Program-made: the position numbers and the translations under genes | Notes under the pieces: generated by a model | The model's input: only the letters and a program-made list of their open reading frames with translations | What the model was told of the DNA's origin: nothing | Databases searched by the model: none | Assembly (NCBI GenBank): GCA_022571985.1 | Contig: JACZWU010000002.1 | Span: 296,136 to 360,135, forward strand | Length of the DNA stretch: 64,000 nucleotides | From: Candidatus Zixiibacteriota bacterium | Lineage (GTDB): Bacteria > Zixibacteria > MSB-5A5 > GN15 > FEB-12 | Direction: 5' to 3' | In this document: positions 26,743 to 35,966 of the stretch, one piece after another | How positions within the stretch are numbered: position 1 is the stretch's first letter | Layout of the letters: each line of letters begins with the position of its first letter

Positions 26743-28569
26743 ATGTGTGGAATAGTGGGCTATGTTGGCCCAAAGCCGGTTTTGCCGATACTGATAGCCG
26801 GACTGAAAAGACTTGAATACCGCGGCTATGATTCATCGGGAGTGGCGTTACTTCATAACCACAGCCTGATAGTAACCAAAACTCCCGGCAAGATTGCCCA
26901 GTTGGAAAAGCTGGTCGATGGACTGGAATTAGAAAGCAATTGCGGCATCGGTCACACCCGCTGGGCTACTCATGGCGTGCCGAACCAGCTCAATGCTCAC
27001 CCGCATACTGACACTCCCGAAGAGATAGCTTTAGTCCATAACGGCATAATTGAAAATTTCAGGACCTTAAAAGAATTTCTGGAGCGACAGGGATTCAGAA
27101 TGAAAACTGACACTGACACCGAAGTTCTGGTGCACCTTATCAGATTCAACTACAACGGTGATTTTACTGAGGCTGTCCGGCGGGCGCTTTTACAGGTCGA
27201 GGGAACCTATGGCATCGCTGTGGTTTCATCAAAAGACCCGGATAAGATAGTCGCGGCACGGATGGGTTCGCCTCTGGTAATCGGTCATGGAGAGAATGAA
27301 AATTTCGTAGCCTCTGATGTTGCCGCCATGCTCGACCATACCAATCAGGTGGTCTATCTTGAAGACGGAGAAATTGCCACCGTTACTCCTGAAGGATATA
27401 GTATCACTACCATAGAAAACGAAAAGATAGCTCCTCAAATTCAGGAAGTTACCTGGACGCTTGACCAGATTGAAAAAGGCGGTTATGAGCACTTTATGCT
27501 CAAAGAAATCCATGAGCAACCAGACACTCTTCGAAATGCCATGCGGGGACGGCTTGATATTAACGAAGCGATATCGCGTCTGAACGGTCTTAACCTGCAG
27601 CAGGAACAGCTCAGGCAAATTAAGAGAATAGTAATTACTGCCTGCGGCACCTCTTGGCATGCCGCACTTATCGGCGAATATATGATAGAAGAACTGGCAA
27701 GAATACCGGTTGAGGTAGAGTATGCTTCGGAGTTTCGCTATCGCTCACCCGTTATGGAACCGGATACGGTCATGTTTGTTATCAGCCAGTCGGGTGAAAC
27801 TACCGATACCCAGGCCGCCATGCGTGAAGCCAAAAAACACGGTGCCTCGGTGTTCGGAATAGTCAACGTGGTCGGCTCTACTATTGCGCGCGAGAGTGAT
27901 GGCGGCGTTTATATTCACGCCGGGCCGGAAATAGGAGTGGCCTCGACTAAGGCCTTCACCTCACAGTTGATGGTTCTGTCGCTCATAACCCTGATGCTGG
28001 CGCGGATGCGCAATCTTTCGTTTCAGCAGGGGCAGGAATTTATTGAAGCGCTGGAAAAAATCCCGGAAAAAGCAGAAAGAATATTTGAAAGCGAAGACCA
28101 GATTAAAAAAATAGCCGAGCAGTATTGCCAGACAAATAATTTTCTCTACTTAGGGCGCGGCATCAATTTCCCGGTGGCACTTGAGGGTGCTCTCAAACTT
28201 AAAGAGATTTCGTACATTCACGCCGAGGGTTACCCGGCTGCCGAAATGAAACACGGCCCGATAGCACTCATAGACGAAAACATGCCGGTAGTTGTAATAG
28301 CGCTCAAAGACCCCGTCTACGAAAAAGTAATGTCAAACATCGCCGAAGTCCGCACTCGTAACGGACAGGTGATTGCAATCGCCACCGAAGGTGATACGGA
28401 AATAGCCGAGCGCGCCAACCATGTCATATATATTCCCGAAACGCACCGACTGCTTTCGCCGCTGTTATCGGTCATACCGCTGCAGCTATTAGCCTATCAT
28501 ATTGCGCTCCTGCGCGGCTGCCATGTCGACCAGCCCCGAAATTTAGCCAAAAGCGTGACAGTGGAGTAG
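26743..28569 (+). CDS. glmS: Glutamine-fructose-6-phosphate aminotransferase (isomerizing)
   Basis: A 608-residue enzyme with N-terminal Cys2 (M-C-G-I-V-G-Y-V-G) of the glutaminase domain and two SIS domains (S-Q-S-G-E-T-T-D-T near residue 350). The C-terminal K-S-V-T-V-E is typical. It makes glucosamine-6-phosphate from fructose-6-P and glutamine. There is no room for a glmS ribozyme upstream (13 nt to glmM). Confidence 0.97.
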   Translation: MCGIVGYVGPKPVLPILIAGLKRLEYRGYDSSGVALLHNHSLIVTKTPGKIAQLEKLVDGLELESNCGIGHTRWATHGVPNQLNAHPHTDTPEEIALVHNGIIENFRTLKEFLERQGFRMKTDTDTEVLVHLIRFNYNGDFTEAVRRALLQVEGTYGIAVVSSKDPDKIVAARMGSPLVIGHGENENFVASDVAAMLDHTNQVVYLEDGEIATVTPEGYSITTIENEKIAPQIQEVTWTLDQIEKGGYEHFMLKEIHEQPDTLRNAMRGRLDINEAISRLNGLNLQQEQLRQIKRIVITACGTSWHAALIGEYMIEELARIPVEVEYASEFRYRSPVMEPDTVMFVISQSGETTDTQAAMREAKKHGASVFGIVNVVGSTIARESDGGVYIHAGPEIGVASTKAFTSQLMVLSLITLMLARMRNLSFQQGQEFIEALEKIPEKAERIFESEDQIKKIAEQYCQTNNFLYLGRGINFPVALEGALKLKEISYIHAEGYPAAEMKHGPIALIDENMPVVVIALKDPVYEKVMSNIAEVRTRNGQVIAIATEGDTEIAERANHVIYIPETHRLLSPLLSVIPLQLLAYHIALLRGCHVDQPRNLAKSVTVE

Positions 28570-28581
28570 ATATATAATTGT

Positions 28582-28733
28582 CATGGTGAGTCCGCCACGG
28601 CGGAAACCATGCTCGTGATGTCGCCCTTCAACTCCCTCGACTCCCACGGGACTTCGTACTCTTCGGGACTTTGCTGTAAGGCTCAGGATGAACGAATGTA
28701 GAAGATGGATTCCCGCCTACGCGGGAATGACAA
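28582..28733. repeat. Hairpin-forming intergenic repeats downstream of glmS
   Basis: Two hairpins lie in the 257-nt gap. The first has TCCGCC (28591-28596) / GGCGGA (28599-28604) flanked by CATGGT/ACCATG. The second has TTCCCGC (28710-28716) / GCGGGAA (28721-28727) within GGATTCCCGC...GCGGGAATGACA, a REP-like unit. Between them are CACGGGACTTCG and CGGGACTTTG (28664-28673), also found near 3.77 and 30.13 kb. No T-run follows either hairpin. The rest of the gap shows nothing. Confidence 0.65.
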
Positions 28734-28826
28734 TACTGGCTGATTAGCAATCCTCTATATTAAACCTTGCCAGCATGCCAAATTTGTATTCATCTTTCTC
28801 TTTCATAAAATTGCAATAAAACAATA

Positions 28827-30032
28827 ATGAATTATTTCAAAAAATCATACCGACAGATATTGGATAAACGCTACGTGCTGGCTATCACAGTTACGGGCAT
28901 CGTTGTCTCGCTAATTTTGCATCTCAAAGCTACCTGGTCGCCGCTATTACATGATCCCGAAATCTGGAAAAGATCTCTTGAGCTTCACGTAAATTATTAC
29001 CCGTTCAATATTAGATTTCCACAGACTCAGGCCACACTTCTTGTCAATCGGCTCTTTGGCATTCCGCTCAAAGAATCGTTCTATATATTGCAGTACATTC
29101 TGGTATTCTTACTTGGACCGCTGTTTTATAGTTATTTGAGACATTTAGATTTTGATCGCAGGTGGTCTCTTGTAGGTGTAGCGGCTTTGATGTTTTCGTT
29201 CCCTATTTTAGGCGCTCACTTTGAGCCGGTACATACCTGGGATGATATCTGGATGTACGGTTTTGTCATACTAACCTTCGGAACTTTACTAAAAGGTAAC
29301 TGGTTGGTCGCTTCTCTCTTTTTTACATTGGGCTGCTTTGCCAGAGAGCAGATGGTTTTGTTTTATCCAATATTTTTCTTGGAAGGAATCTGGAATAGAC
29401 AAAAGTTAGGCATGAAAAAGTTACTTCTCGGATTGCTTATCCCGGTAGTGATTTACGGACTACTTATATTACTAACCTATCAGACACCTGATGCCAGACG
29501 CTGGTCGTTGTTTTTCTATAATTTTGAAAACACAGCCAGGACAGCCGATTCCATAGTATCACTCTGGATATCATTTGGCTTTCTCTGGTTTTTGGGGGCG
29601 GCCGGGGCAGTAAGTATATTTGCAAAAAGATCAGAGCCGAAATTTAGTCTTTTGTTCTGGGGAGCTGTTACCGCCCTGCCCTTAACAATGATTTTAGGAA
29701 TCTTTTTTACATATGTCAGAGAGACCAGAATTTTGTTTCCTCCGTTCGTATTCTTAATTCCGCTGGCACTTGTTGCTCTGAAGAATCTTTGGAATAATCT
29801 GCCTGCAGATAAATCTAAAACGTTCTGGATAATCACAGCCTGCACTGGCGCCTTGCTGATTACTGCTGGAGTGCTAATTGCACCGTATCTCTGGCCGGTA
29901 TTCGATTATGGTTCAAGTTCTGTGCTCAGAAGATATTTTGCCGGAGTACAGATTGGCTTGAGCTTGCTGCTGCTTGTGGGGCTGGTTGTTAGTCGTTTCA
30001 GAGGATTAAATCGCCGTCATTCCACGTTTTAA
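28827..30032 (+). CDS. Polytopic membrane protein, possibly GT-C glycosyltransferase-like
   Basis: A 401-residue protein with about 10 membrane segments and a loop near residues 35-60 with W-S-P-L-L-H-D-P-E-I-W between helices 1 and 2. Topology resembles GT-C fold mannosyl- or arabinosyl-transferase-like proteins, but no catalytic signature is secure. Its stop codon and last residues (R-R-H-S-T-F) lie inside an inverted repeat (30019-30065), so the native C-terminus may have been altered by repeat insertion. It sits between repeats and has no operon partners. Confidence 0.55.
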   Translation: MNYFKKSYRQILDKRYVLAITVTGIVVSLILHLKATWSPLLHDPEIWKRSLELHVNYYPFNIRFPQTQATLLVNRLFGIPLKESFYILQYILVFLLGPLFYSYLRHLDFDRRWSLVGVAALMFSFPILGAHFEPVHTWDDIWMYGFVILTFGTLLKGNWLVASLFFTLGCFAREQMVLFYPIFFLEGIWNRQKLGMKKLLLGLLIPVVIYGLLILLTYQTPDARRWSLFFYNFENTARTADSIVSLWISFGFLWFLGAAGAVSIFAKRSEPKFSLLFWGAVTALPLTMILGIFFTYVRETRILFPPFVFLIPLALVALKNLWNNLPADKSKTFWIITACTGALLITAGVLIAPYLWPVFDYGSSSVLRRYFAGVQIGLSLLLLVGLVVSRFRGLNRRHSTF

Positions 30033-30065
30033 TCCCTAGCGCAGTCTAGGGGCTTGACGTGGAAT
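30019..30065. repeat. Nested inverted repeat overlapping a gene end
   Basis: Outer arms ATTCCACG (30019-30026) and CGTGGAAT (30058-30065); inner arms CCCTAG (30034-30039) and CTAGGG (30046-30051). GTCATTCC...GGAATCC flanks resemble the REP-like unit at 28.71 kb. The stop codon of the upstream gene (30030-30032) is within it. Some terminator function is possible but there is no T-run. Confidence 0.65.
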
Positions 30066-30176
30066 CCAGCCGGTAATATGTACAGAGAGAGAAATATTAT
30101 GATTTTACACAGGAACCCACCATAAATGGCAAAGTCCCGTGGGGTGGGGCACCCGGCCACATTATTCATGTGAACG

Positions 30177-30809
30177 CTATTGAATTATACGACCTCGACC
30201 AATAGCAAGCCAAATGCGATCGGCCTGGTTCACACCGAATTCTTTTTCGATGATGAGACTCAAGGTGTATGTTATTATTGCATCGCCAAGTCTTTCCTCT
30301 TGTTGGAGAGATCTGCTAATGCTTGTGGCTCTCCTAATCGCGTCCGTCTCTGAAAATCCTTTGCGAATGCAAAATTCTTTTATTCGATGAGCAAGTTGCT
30401 TGCCTTTTGCTTGCTGAATGAACTCAGCAGCCTGCCTCTCAATTAGTTGGCTCGCGACGCCTGGGTACATTATGCTCAATGTAGTCGAAAGAGCATCTCT
30501 CCATAGTTCTTCTTCTTGCCATGCCGGAACAATATCTTGGAATCCTTTCCGGAGCGCTATGCTGTGATTCCATGTTTCATACGCTTTTATGCCGACTCTT
30601 CTCCCAGGAGAACAATTCCTGAAAAGCAGTAGTCCAACACCAAAGTAAAGCATAAGGAATGAGACTGCCAATCCAGCCCACAGTAGCCAACCACTTTCCA
30701 GAATAGATAGGACCACAGCGACAGTTATCACAATTATCCATAGGATTAACTTAGCAAAAGGGAATTTGTGATAATTAGTAGCGAGCTTTGCACCTTCCAA
30801 GCCGTCCAA
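30177..30809 (-). CDS. Orphan membrane protein
   Basis: A 210-residue protein with two close hydrophobic segments (about residues 21-38 and 42-63), then a soluble helical C-terminal domain of about 140 residues (W-Q-E-E-E-L-W, L-I-E-R-Q-A-A-E-F-I-Q-Q-A, G-F-S-E-T-D-A-I-R-R-A). The start is TTG at 30809, strongly supported by AAGGAGG six nt upstream. No family was recognised. It lies alone in the repeat-rich accessory patch, with opposite orientation to its left neighbour. Confidence 0.6.
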   Translation of the reverse strand: MDGLEGAKLATNYHKFPFAKLILWIIVITVAVVLSILESGWLLWAGLAVSFLMLYFGVGLLLFRNCSPGRRVGIKAYETWNHSIALRKGFQDIVPAWQEEELWRDALSTTLSIMYPGVASQLIERQAAEFIQQAKGKQLAHRIKEFCIRKGFSETDAIRRATSISRSLQQEERLGDAIITYTLSLIIEKEFGVNQADRIWLAIGRGRIIQ

Positions 30810-30837
30810 CTAGCGCCTCCTTATTTTTCAACTATAT

Positions 30838-30863
30838 GAATCCTGCTTGCGCAGAAATGACAA
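30838..30863 (-). repeat. Decayed REP-like unit
   Basis: Read on the minus strand, GTCATTTCTGCG and GCAGGATTC form an imperfect version of the 28.71-kb unit GTCATTCCCGCG/CGGGAATCC. It is placed between two minus-strand genes. Confidence 0.5.
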
Positions 30864-30872
30864 TATCTTACC

Positions 30873-32075
30873 CTACTGCGATACCGGTGGCAGGTCGCGT
30901 TCCAGTTCTTTGTCGATGCGTTTGCCCAAGGCATAATCTGCCTGAACCAGAGTATGAATCTCACGGGTGCCTTCGTATATCGAGGCGCCTTTAGAGTTGC
31001 GGAAATAGCGCTCGACCGGATACTCGTCTGAAAAACCATAAGCGCCAAAAACCTGAACGGCATCAGCCGCGGCCTTTTCAGCCTCGCGACAGGCAATCCA
31101 CTTAGCCAGCGAAGTCTCACGAGTGGAGCGCTTGCCCTGATTTTTCAGCCAGCCGGCTTTGAAACATAAATTGCGGGAATACTCATAGCCGGCTTCCATA
31201 TTGGCAATCATCTGTTTGACCAGCTGATGTTCACCAATCGTCACTCCAAAAGTTTTTCTTTCGTTGGCGTATTTTACCGAGGCGTCACGGCAGGCGCGGA
31301 TAAGTCCGCAGGAACCGGCGGCAACTGTAAAACGTCCCTGGTCAAGGCAGAACATGGCTATCTTAAATCCCTGGCCTTCTTCGTAAACCAGATTTTCTTT
31401 GGGAACTTTGACATCCTGAAATGACAAGAAACCGGTATTACCGGCCCGCACGCCAAGCTTGCCTTTGATGGTGCCGGTGGTGAGGCCATCGTAAGTGCGT
31501 TCAACTATAAAAGCCGAAAGACCGCTGTGGTCGCGGTTTTTCTTTTTCTCTAAATCTGTCCAGGCAAACACCAAAAAGTAGTCGGCGATATTAGCCAGCG
31601 AAATCCACATCTTCTCGCCGTTCATTATAAAGTGGTCGCCATCTTTGACGGCGGTAGTCTGAATGCCGACCGCGTCGGTGCCGGCGGCAGGTTCGGTCAG
31701 CCCAAAAGTAGCTATCTTTTCACCTTTGGCAGCCGGTATCAGATATTTTTCTTTTTGCTCTTCGCTGCCCCAGGTCAAAAGGGGCAGAGAAAACAGGCCG
31801 ATATGCACCGAGAGAATGACCCTGGCCGAAGTATCAACATATTCAAGTTCTTCAGAGGCCAGCCCCAGTGAGATATAATCCATGCCCAGCCCACCGTATT
31901 TTTCAGGGATACAAAAGCCGAGCAAATTGGCTTTGCCCATGGCCGGCAATATAGCCGGATTGGCTTCCTGTTTGCGATCATACTCCTGAATGGTCGGCTG
32001 TATTACTTTTTCGGCCAGATCCCGGGCCATTTCCTGAACTGCTATTTGATTCTCTGTTAACTTGAAATCTATCAT
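30873..32075 (-). CDS. Acyl-CoA dehydrogenase
   Basis: A 400-residue flavoprotein with the usual three domains: helical N-terminus, middle beta domain with F-G-L-T-E-P-A-A-G-T-D and W-I-S, and helical C-terminus. The catalytic base is Glu368 in I-Y-E-G-T-R-E-I. It oxidises an acyl-CoA to the 2-enoyl-CoA and passes electrons to ETF (the beta subunit is at 18466). The exact acyl chain cannot be read from sequence; short-chain (butyryl-CoA-like) is plausible given the Crt-like hydratase nearby. Confidence 0.93.
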   Translation of the reverse strand: MIDFKLTENQIAVQEMARDLAEKVIQPTIQEYDRKQEANPAILPAMGKANLLGFCIPEKYGGLGMDYISLGLASEELEYVDTSARVILSVHIGLFSLPLLTWGSEEQKEKYLIPAAKGEKIATFGLTEPAAGTDAVGIQTTAVKDGDHFIMNGEKMWISLANIADYFLVFAWTDLEKKKNRDHSGLSAFIVERTYDGLTTGTIKGKLGVRAGNTGFLSFQDVKVPKENLVYEEGQGFKIAMFCLDQGRFTVAAGSCGLIRACRDASVKYANERKTFGVTIGEHQLVKQMIANMEAGYEYSRNLCFKAGWLKNQGKRSTRETSLAKWIACREAEKAAADAVQVFGAYGFSDEYPVERYFRNSKGASIYEGTREIHTLVQADYALGKRIDKELERDLPPVSQ

Positions 32076-32212
32076 TATTTTTTGCTCCCGATAGTTTTTT
32101 TAGACTGTTGAAAGTAGACAAACTGTGTTGATAAGTCAATTGAGTTATAGCTGCGGGACAAGTTCAATTGCCCGATCCGTTTAGTTTTGCTATATTTCAC
32201 AGGCGAGAAAAT

Positions 32213-32689
32213 ATGGCAAATTCCAAAATAATAAAAGCTGATATAATCCCCTACAATTCGGGGCATTCCAGTCTGGTTCATTCCTGGATTGACGATGAGA
32301 AATGCTATTATAATCTTTGTCTGGGCAAAGGTTTTCCTCCTCCTGATGATCTGGTCGAGAGTTGGCAGAGAAACGCCGTAAAATCTTATCTGATAGTTAC
32401 CGGCGGAGAGCCGGTGGCCTATGGCGAACTTTGGGACAAGCCTTTTGAGATGGCCGTAGAAATTGCACACCTGCTGGTTGACCCGGCCAGACGCTCTATG
32501 GGTTATGGCACCAGGATGATTGAGCTTCTTTTTGAGTTAGTATCCCAGAGAAAAGCAGTTGCTTCTGTTCACCTAAATCTGTTCGTAGACAGCAAAGAAG
32601 CGCTGAACTGTTACCTAAGCGCTGGTTTTGAACTGGTAGGAGCAGCAAACTACACTACCGGACTAAAAATGATACGGATGATAAAATAG
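32213..32689 (+). CDS. GNAT-family N-acetyltransferase
   Basis: About 158 residues, with the GNAT core in order: G-E-P-V-A-Y-G-E-L-W, then I-A-H-L-L-V-D-P-A-R-R-S-M-G-Y-G-T-R-M (the acetyl-CoA motif, R-x-x-G-x-G), then N-L-F-V-D-S-K-E-A-L-N-C-Y-L-S-A-G-F. Start ATG 32213 is preceded by AGGCGAG; an in-frame TTG at 32168 lacks a ribosome site. Substrate unknown. Divergent from the acyl-CoA dehydrogenase and 27 nt upstream of the hydratase gene. Confidence 0.85.
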   Translation: MANSKIIKADIIPYNSGHSSLVHSWIDDEKCYYNLCLGKGFPPPDDLVESWQRNAVKSYLIVTGGEPVAYGELWDKPFEMAVEIAHLLVDPARRSMGYGTRMIELLFELVSQRKAVASVHLNLFVDSKEALNCYLSAGFELVGAANYTTGLKMIRMIK

Positions 32690-32716
32690 ATTTACGAATA
32701 TGCAGAAGGGATAAGG

Positions 32717-33502
32717 ATGACAGACTATAGTAATATCATAGTTGAAAAAAAGAACAGCACTCTGATTGTGACAATCAATCGTGAACGGGCGCTGAATTCT
32801 CTTAACAAAGAAACTGTTGCAGAGCTCCAAAGCGCATTCGATGAATACCAAAGCGACAGCGATATTCGTTGTGTCATAGTTACCGGTGCAGGAAGCAAAT
32901 CATTTGTTGCCGGCGCCGATATCGCTGAGATTTCTGAACTTGATCATGCCGGGGGCGAAACTCTTGCACGAAACGGCCTGAAACTGATGCAGACAATTCA
33001 GGATTTTCCCTGGCCTGTTATTGCTGCCATAAATGGATTTGCACTGGGTGGAGGCTGCGAATTAGCTCTGGCCTGTGATATCAGGCTGGCCTCGACCAAA
33101 GCCAGGCTGGGGCAGCCCGAAGTCAGCCTCGGTCTTATTCCCGGCTATGGCGGCACTCAGAGATTAGCCCGCTTAATAGCACGCGGCAAAGCGACACAGC
33201 TAATTATGACCGGTGAAGTGATAAAAGCCGATGAAGCCTACCGCATTGGATTGGTCGATGAAATTTGCGAGCCAGAAGAGCTAATGGACAAAGCTCAGGC
33301 TATGGCCGACGAGATAGCCTCCAAAGGACCTCTGGCAATCAAGAAAGCCAAAGAATGTATAAACGGCGGGCTTGAGATGACTCTTGCTGAGGGCTGTAAG
33401 CTCGAGATGCAAAAATTCGCTGAAGTTTGCGGAACTCATGACAAGACCGAAGGCACCAAAGCTTTCATGGAAAAACGCAAACCTGATTTTAAGGGCAATT
33501 AG
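32717..33502 (+). CDS. Enoyl-CoA hydratase / 3-hydroxybutyryl-CoA dehydratase
   Basis: A 261-residue crotonase-fold enzyme with both catalytic glutamates, Glu115 (G-G-G-C-E-L-A-L-A-C-D) and Glu135 (G-Q-P-E-V-S-L-G-L-I-P-G), and the oxyanion region A-G-A-D-I-A-E. It hydrates enoyl-CoA made by the acyl-CoA dehydrogenase. Closest in feel to Crt, but long-chain specificity is not excluded. Confidence 0.92.
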   Translation: MTDYSNIIVEKKNSTLIVTINRERALNSLNKETVAELQSAFDEYQSDSDIRCVIVTGAGSKSFVAGADIAEISELDHAGGETLARNGLKLMQTIQDFPWPVIAAINGFALGGGCELALACDIRLASTKARLGQPEVSLGLIPGYGGTQRLARLIARGKATQLIMTGEVIKADEAYRIGLVDEICEPEELMDKAQAMADEIASKGPLAIKKAKECINGGLEMTLAEGCKLEMQKFAEVCGTHDKTEGTKAFMEKRKPDFKGN

Positions 33503-33516
33503 TCCGGGCAGTTTGA

Positions 33517-34158
33517 ATGGATTTAGGCTGGGTGTTTTTTAACTCATTTATAGTCGGCTTTTCAGGAGCGATGATGCCCGGACCGCTATTGGTAATCGGA
33601 ATTTCTGAAACACCCCGCCATGGCTGGCGCACCGGTGCCATAATTTCTGTGGGTCATGCTATTGCCGAAATAGGCGTGGTGTTAGTGCTGGTGATGGGCA
33701 TTGCCGCCTTTGCCAAAGACGAGTTAGTGACTCAAGTCATAGCAATTGTTGGCGGCGCGGCATTAATCCTGATGGGCCTGTCCATGGGCCGGGACATTCT
33801 AAAAAACAGTGTGAGCTATGAATCAATCGACAGTTCACAAAAAGGCAGTCGGCGGCTGCTGGCCGTCAAGGGAATTACTGCCACTCTTTCAAATCCTTTC
33901 TGGTTTGTCTGGTGGGGGACAGTCGGATTGAGTCTGCTTGTAGATTCGCAGCGTCTCGGAACCCAGGGACCGATTGTCTTTTATTTCGGACACATCCTGT
34001 CGGATTTTGTCTGGTACACGGCCGTCAGTGTTATCTTATGGAGCGGTAGAAAACTATTTGTGGGGAAAGTTCTCAAGTCACTGATTTTAGTCTGTTCGGT
34101 TTTTTTGATTTACCTGGGCATTACATTTTTGATAACCGGACTATCTAGTTTTACTTAA
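33517..34158 (+). CDS. LysE/RhtB-family exporter
   Basis: A 213-residue protein with six membrane segments. The N-terminal motif G-F-S-G-A-M-M-P-G-P-L-L is characteristic of LysE transporters, and S-N-P-F-W-F-V-W-W appears near residue 126. These export amino acids or related small compounds; substrate cannot be read. Its 3' end overlaps the convergent thpR gene by 8 nt. Confidence 0.85.
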   Translation: MDLGWVFFNSFIVGFSGAMMPGPLLVIGISETPRHGWRTGAIISVGHAIAEIGVVLVLVMGIAAFAKDELVTQVIAIVGGAALILMGLSMGRDILKNSVSYESIDSSQKGSRRLLAVKGITATLSNPFWFVWWGTVGLSLLVDSQRLGTQGPIVFYFGHILSDFVWYTAVSVILWSGRKLFVGKVLKSLILVCSVFLIYLGITFLITGLSSFT

Positions 34159-34705
34159 ACAAAGCTTCATGAAGTCTCTCGTAAATAGGACCGCGCGGTG
34201 TCAGGGTAGATTTGAACAGGGTCAGCCTGTCGATTTGAAAAGGCATCGCTTCTATTTTATAATTTTCAATAAAACGCGCCAGTTGTGGCAGCGACTGTGG
34301 CTTTTTGACCCGGCCTAAAGTAAGATGCGGCCTGAACTTTCTGGTTTCTCTGGCATAGCCTAATTTGTGTACCAGCTGGTCAAGGCTGCCGGCCAGCCGT
34401 TCCAGTTCAGCATGGTCTCCGTCAAGACCGGCCCACAATGCTCTGGGGCGAATCAGATTGGGGAAGCCGCCAAGTTTTGATAATCTAAAATTCAGTATTT
34501 TGATTTCCCGTGAAGTTTCATCAATTATTTCCGAGATAGGTTCGACTAATGAATCGTCTGTTTCGCCCAGGAATTTTATGGTCAGGTGAATGTTCTCCGG
34601 TTTTACCCATTTGATATTGCCGGCTACGCTCTTTAGCTGATAAATTATATCGGCCAGTTCAGCTTCGACTTGCCGGCTGATTGGTGTGGCGATAAATAAG
34701 CGCAT
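34151..34705 (-). CDS. thpR: RNA 2',3'-cyclic phosphodiesterase (2H family)
   Basis: A 184-residue protein with the two catalytic H-x-T-x motifs: His40 (H-L-T-I-K-F-L-G-E) and His127 (R-P-H-L-T-L-G-R-V). This matches LigT/ThpR, which opens RNA 2',3'-cyclic phosphates. It lies 10 nt downstream of cinA, a frequent pairing (recA-cinA-thpR order in many genomes). Confidence 0.93.
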   Translation of the reverse strand: MRLFIATPISRQVEAELADIIYQLKSVAGNIKWVKPENIHLTIKFLGETDDSLVEPISEIIDETSREIKILNFRLSKLGGFPNLIRPRALWAGLDGDHAELERLAGSLDQLVHKLGYARETRKFRPHLTLGRVKKPQSLPQLARFIENYKIEAMPFQIDRLTLFKSTLTPRGPIYERLHEALFK

Positions 34706-34715
34706 TAATTTTTTT

Positions 34716-35966
34716 CTATTCTATCTCTAAATCCAGAATATCTTTTCGCAGTAATTCTAAAGCCGCATATGAAGCACGGGCGCGGTTTGTTTCACGGTCT
34801 CGGCCGAAATTAAATTGTTTGGCAAACGACTTATGGGCCGAAGCAATTCCAATGAAAGTCAGACCGACCGGTTTATCGTCCGTACCGCCGCCCGGACCAG
34901 CCACGCCGGTAATCGACAAAGCGAAATCAGCAGAGAACCGTTTTCTGGCGCCAAGCGCCATTTCTATGGCTGTCTCTGCTGATACTGCTCCATATTTATT
35001 CAGAGTAGTCTTCTTTACGCCAAGCTCTGATACTTTGACCTCATTAGAATAAGCGATTATGCCTCCGGCAAAATATTTTGATGAGCCTGGCACCGAAGTT
35101 ATAATCTCGCCAAGTTTGCCGCCGGTGCAGGATTCTGCTACTGCCAGAGATTTGTCATTGTCACTTAAGAGCTGCCCTGTTACAGACTGCAGGCTGTCGC
35201 TGTCATAGCCGTATACAAATTTGCCGACTTTTTTTTCAATCTGCTTGACAAGTTTTGAGGCTTTGTTTTCGGCCTTTTCTTTGCTGTCAGCCGTCGCTAC
35301 TATGCGCAAATCGACGCCGCTCTCTGATGGCAGATAGGCCAGTTTGACGCCCGACTCTATTTCTAAATCAGCTGAGATAATCTCCGCCAGAGACGATTCG
35401 ACTATACCGTTTAAGCGCAGGGTCGTAATTTTTATGGCCTGGCCAAAATTTTGTTTAGCTAAAAACGGGATTACTTCGTTATCCAATACATGACGCATCT
35501 CGGTGGGTACTCCTGGAAGCGATATAAAATAATAATCATTTTCGATGATTCCAATGCCAGCCGCCGAGCCGATATCATTTTTGAAAATCGTCGAATTACT
35601 TGGCAGCAGCGCCTGTTCTTCGTTGATGGCAGGCATATCTAGGCCGCGTCTGTGATAGCGCTCACGAATTTCTTCAAGCAGCTGTTCGTTTAAAACCAGC
35701 TGCCTCTTAAAAAATTTGACCAGCACTTTTTTGGTCAGGTCATCATCGGTCGGTCCCAGACCGCCGGTAGTGATTATCAGCTGTGCTCGCTTTAAGGCGT
35801 GTCTGATGGTTTCTTCGATTCTTTCAACAGAGTCACCGACCGTACTCTTATACTGAACCGACAGACCGATGCCGCTGAGTTTTCTGGCGATGTAGCCGGC
35901 ATTAGTATCGGTCGTTTCTCCCAGCAGCAGCTCATCGCCGATGGTTATAATTTCAGCAATTATCAT
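34716..35966 (-). CDS. cinA: CinA-like protein (NMN amidohydrolase / ADP-ribose pyrophosphatase type)
   Basis: A 416-residue protein with the N-terminal molybdopterin-binding-like domain (T-I-G-D-E-L-L-L-G, T-T-G-G-L-G-P-T-D-D-D) and C-terminal deamidase domain (V-A-E-S-C-T-G-G-K-L, S-I-T-G-V-A-G-P-G-G). Full-length CinA proteins recycle NMN in NAD metabolism. It overlaps pgpA upstream by 4 nt. No recA follows here. Confidence 0.95.
   Translation of the reverse strand: MIIAEIITIGDELLLGETTDTNAGYIARKLSGIGLSVQYKSTVGDSVERIEETIRHALKRAQLIITTGGLGPTDDDLTKKVLVKFFKRQLVLNEQLLEEIRERYHRRGLDMPAINEEQALLPSNSTIFKNDIGSAAGIGIIENDYYFISLPGVPTEMRHVLDNEVIPFLAKQNFGQAIKITTLRLNGIVESSLAEIISADLEIESGVKLAYLPSESGVDLRIVATADSKEKAENKASKLVKQIEKKVGKFVYGYDSDSLQSVTGQLLSDNDKSLAVAESCTGGKLGEIITSVPGSSKYFAGGIIAYSNEVKVSELGVKKTTLNKYGAVSAETAIEMALGARKRFSADFALSITGVAGPGGGTDDKPVGLTFIGIASAHKSFAKQFNFGRDRETNRARASYAALELLRKDILDLEIE

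Noticed and set aside
28582..28611. Hairpin after glmS as a rho-independent terminator
   Set aside because: Strong stem but no T-run on either strand; treated as a repeat.
32075..32470. 131-codon minus-strand frame opposite the GNAT gene
   Set aside because: It lies antisense to a clear acetyltransferase and has no family features.
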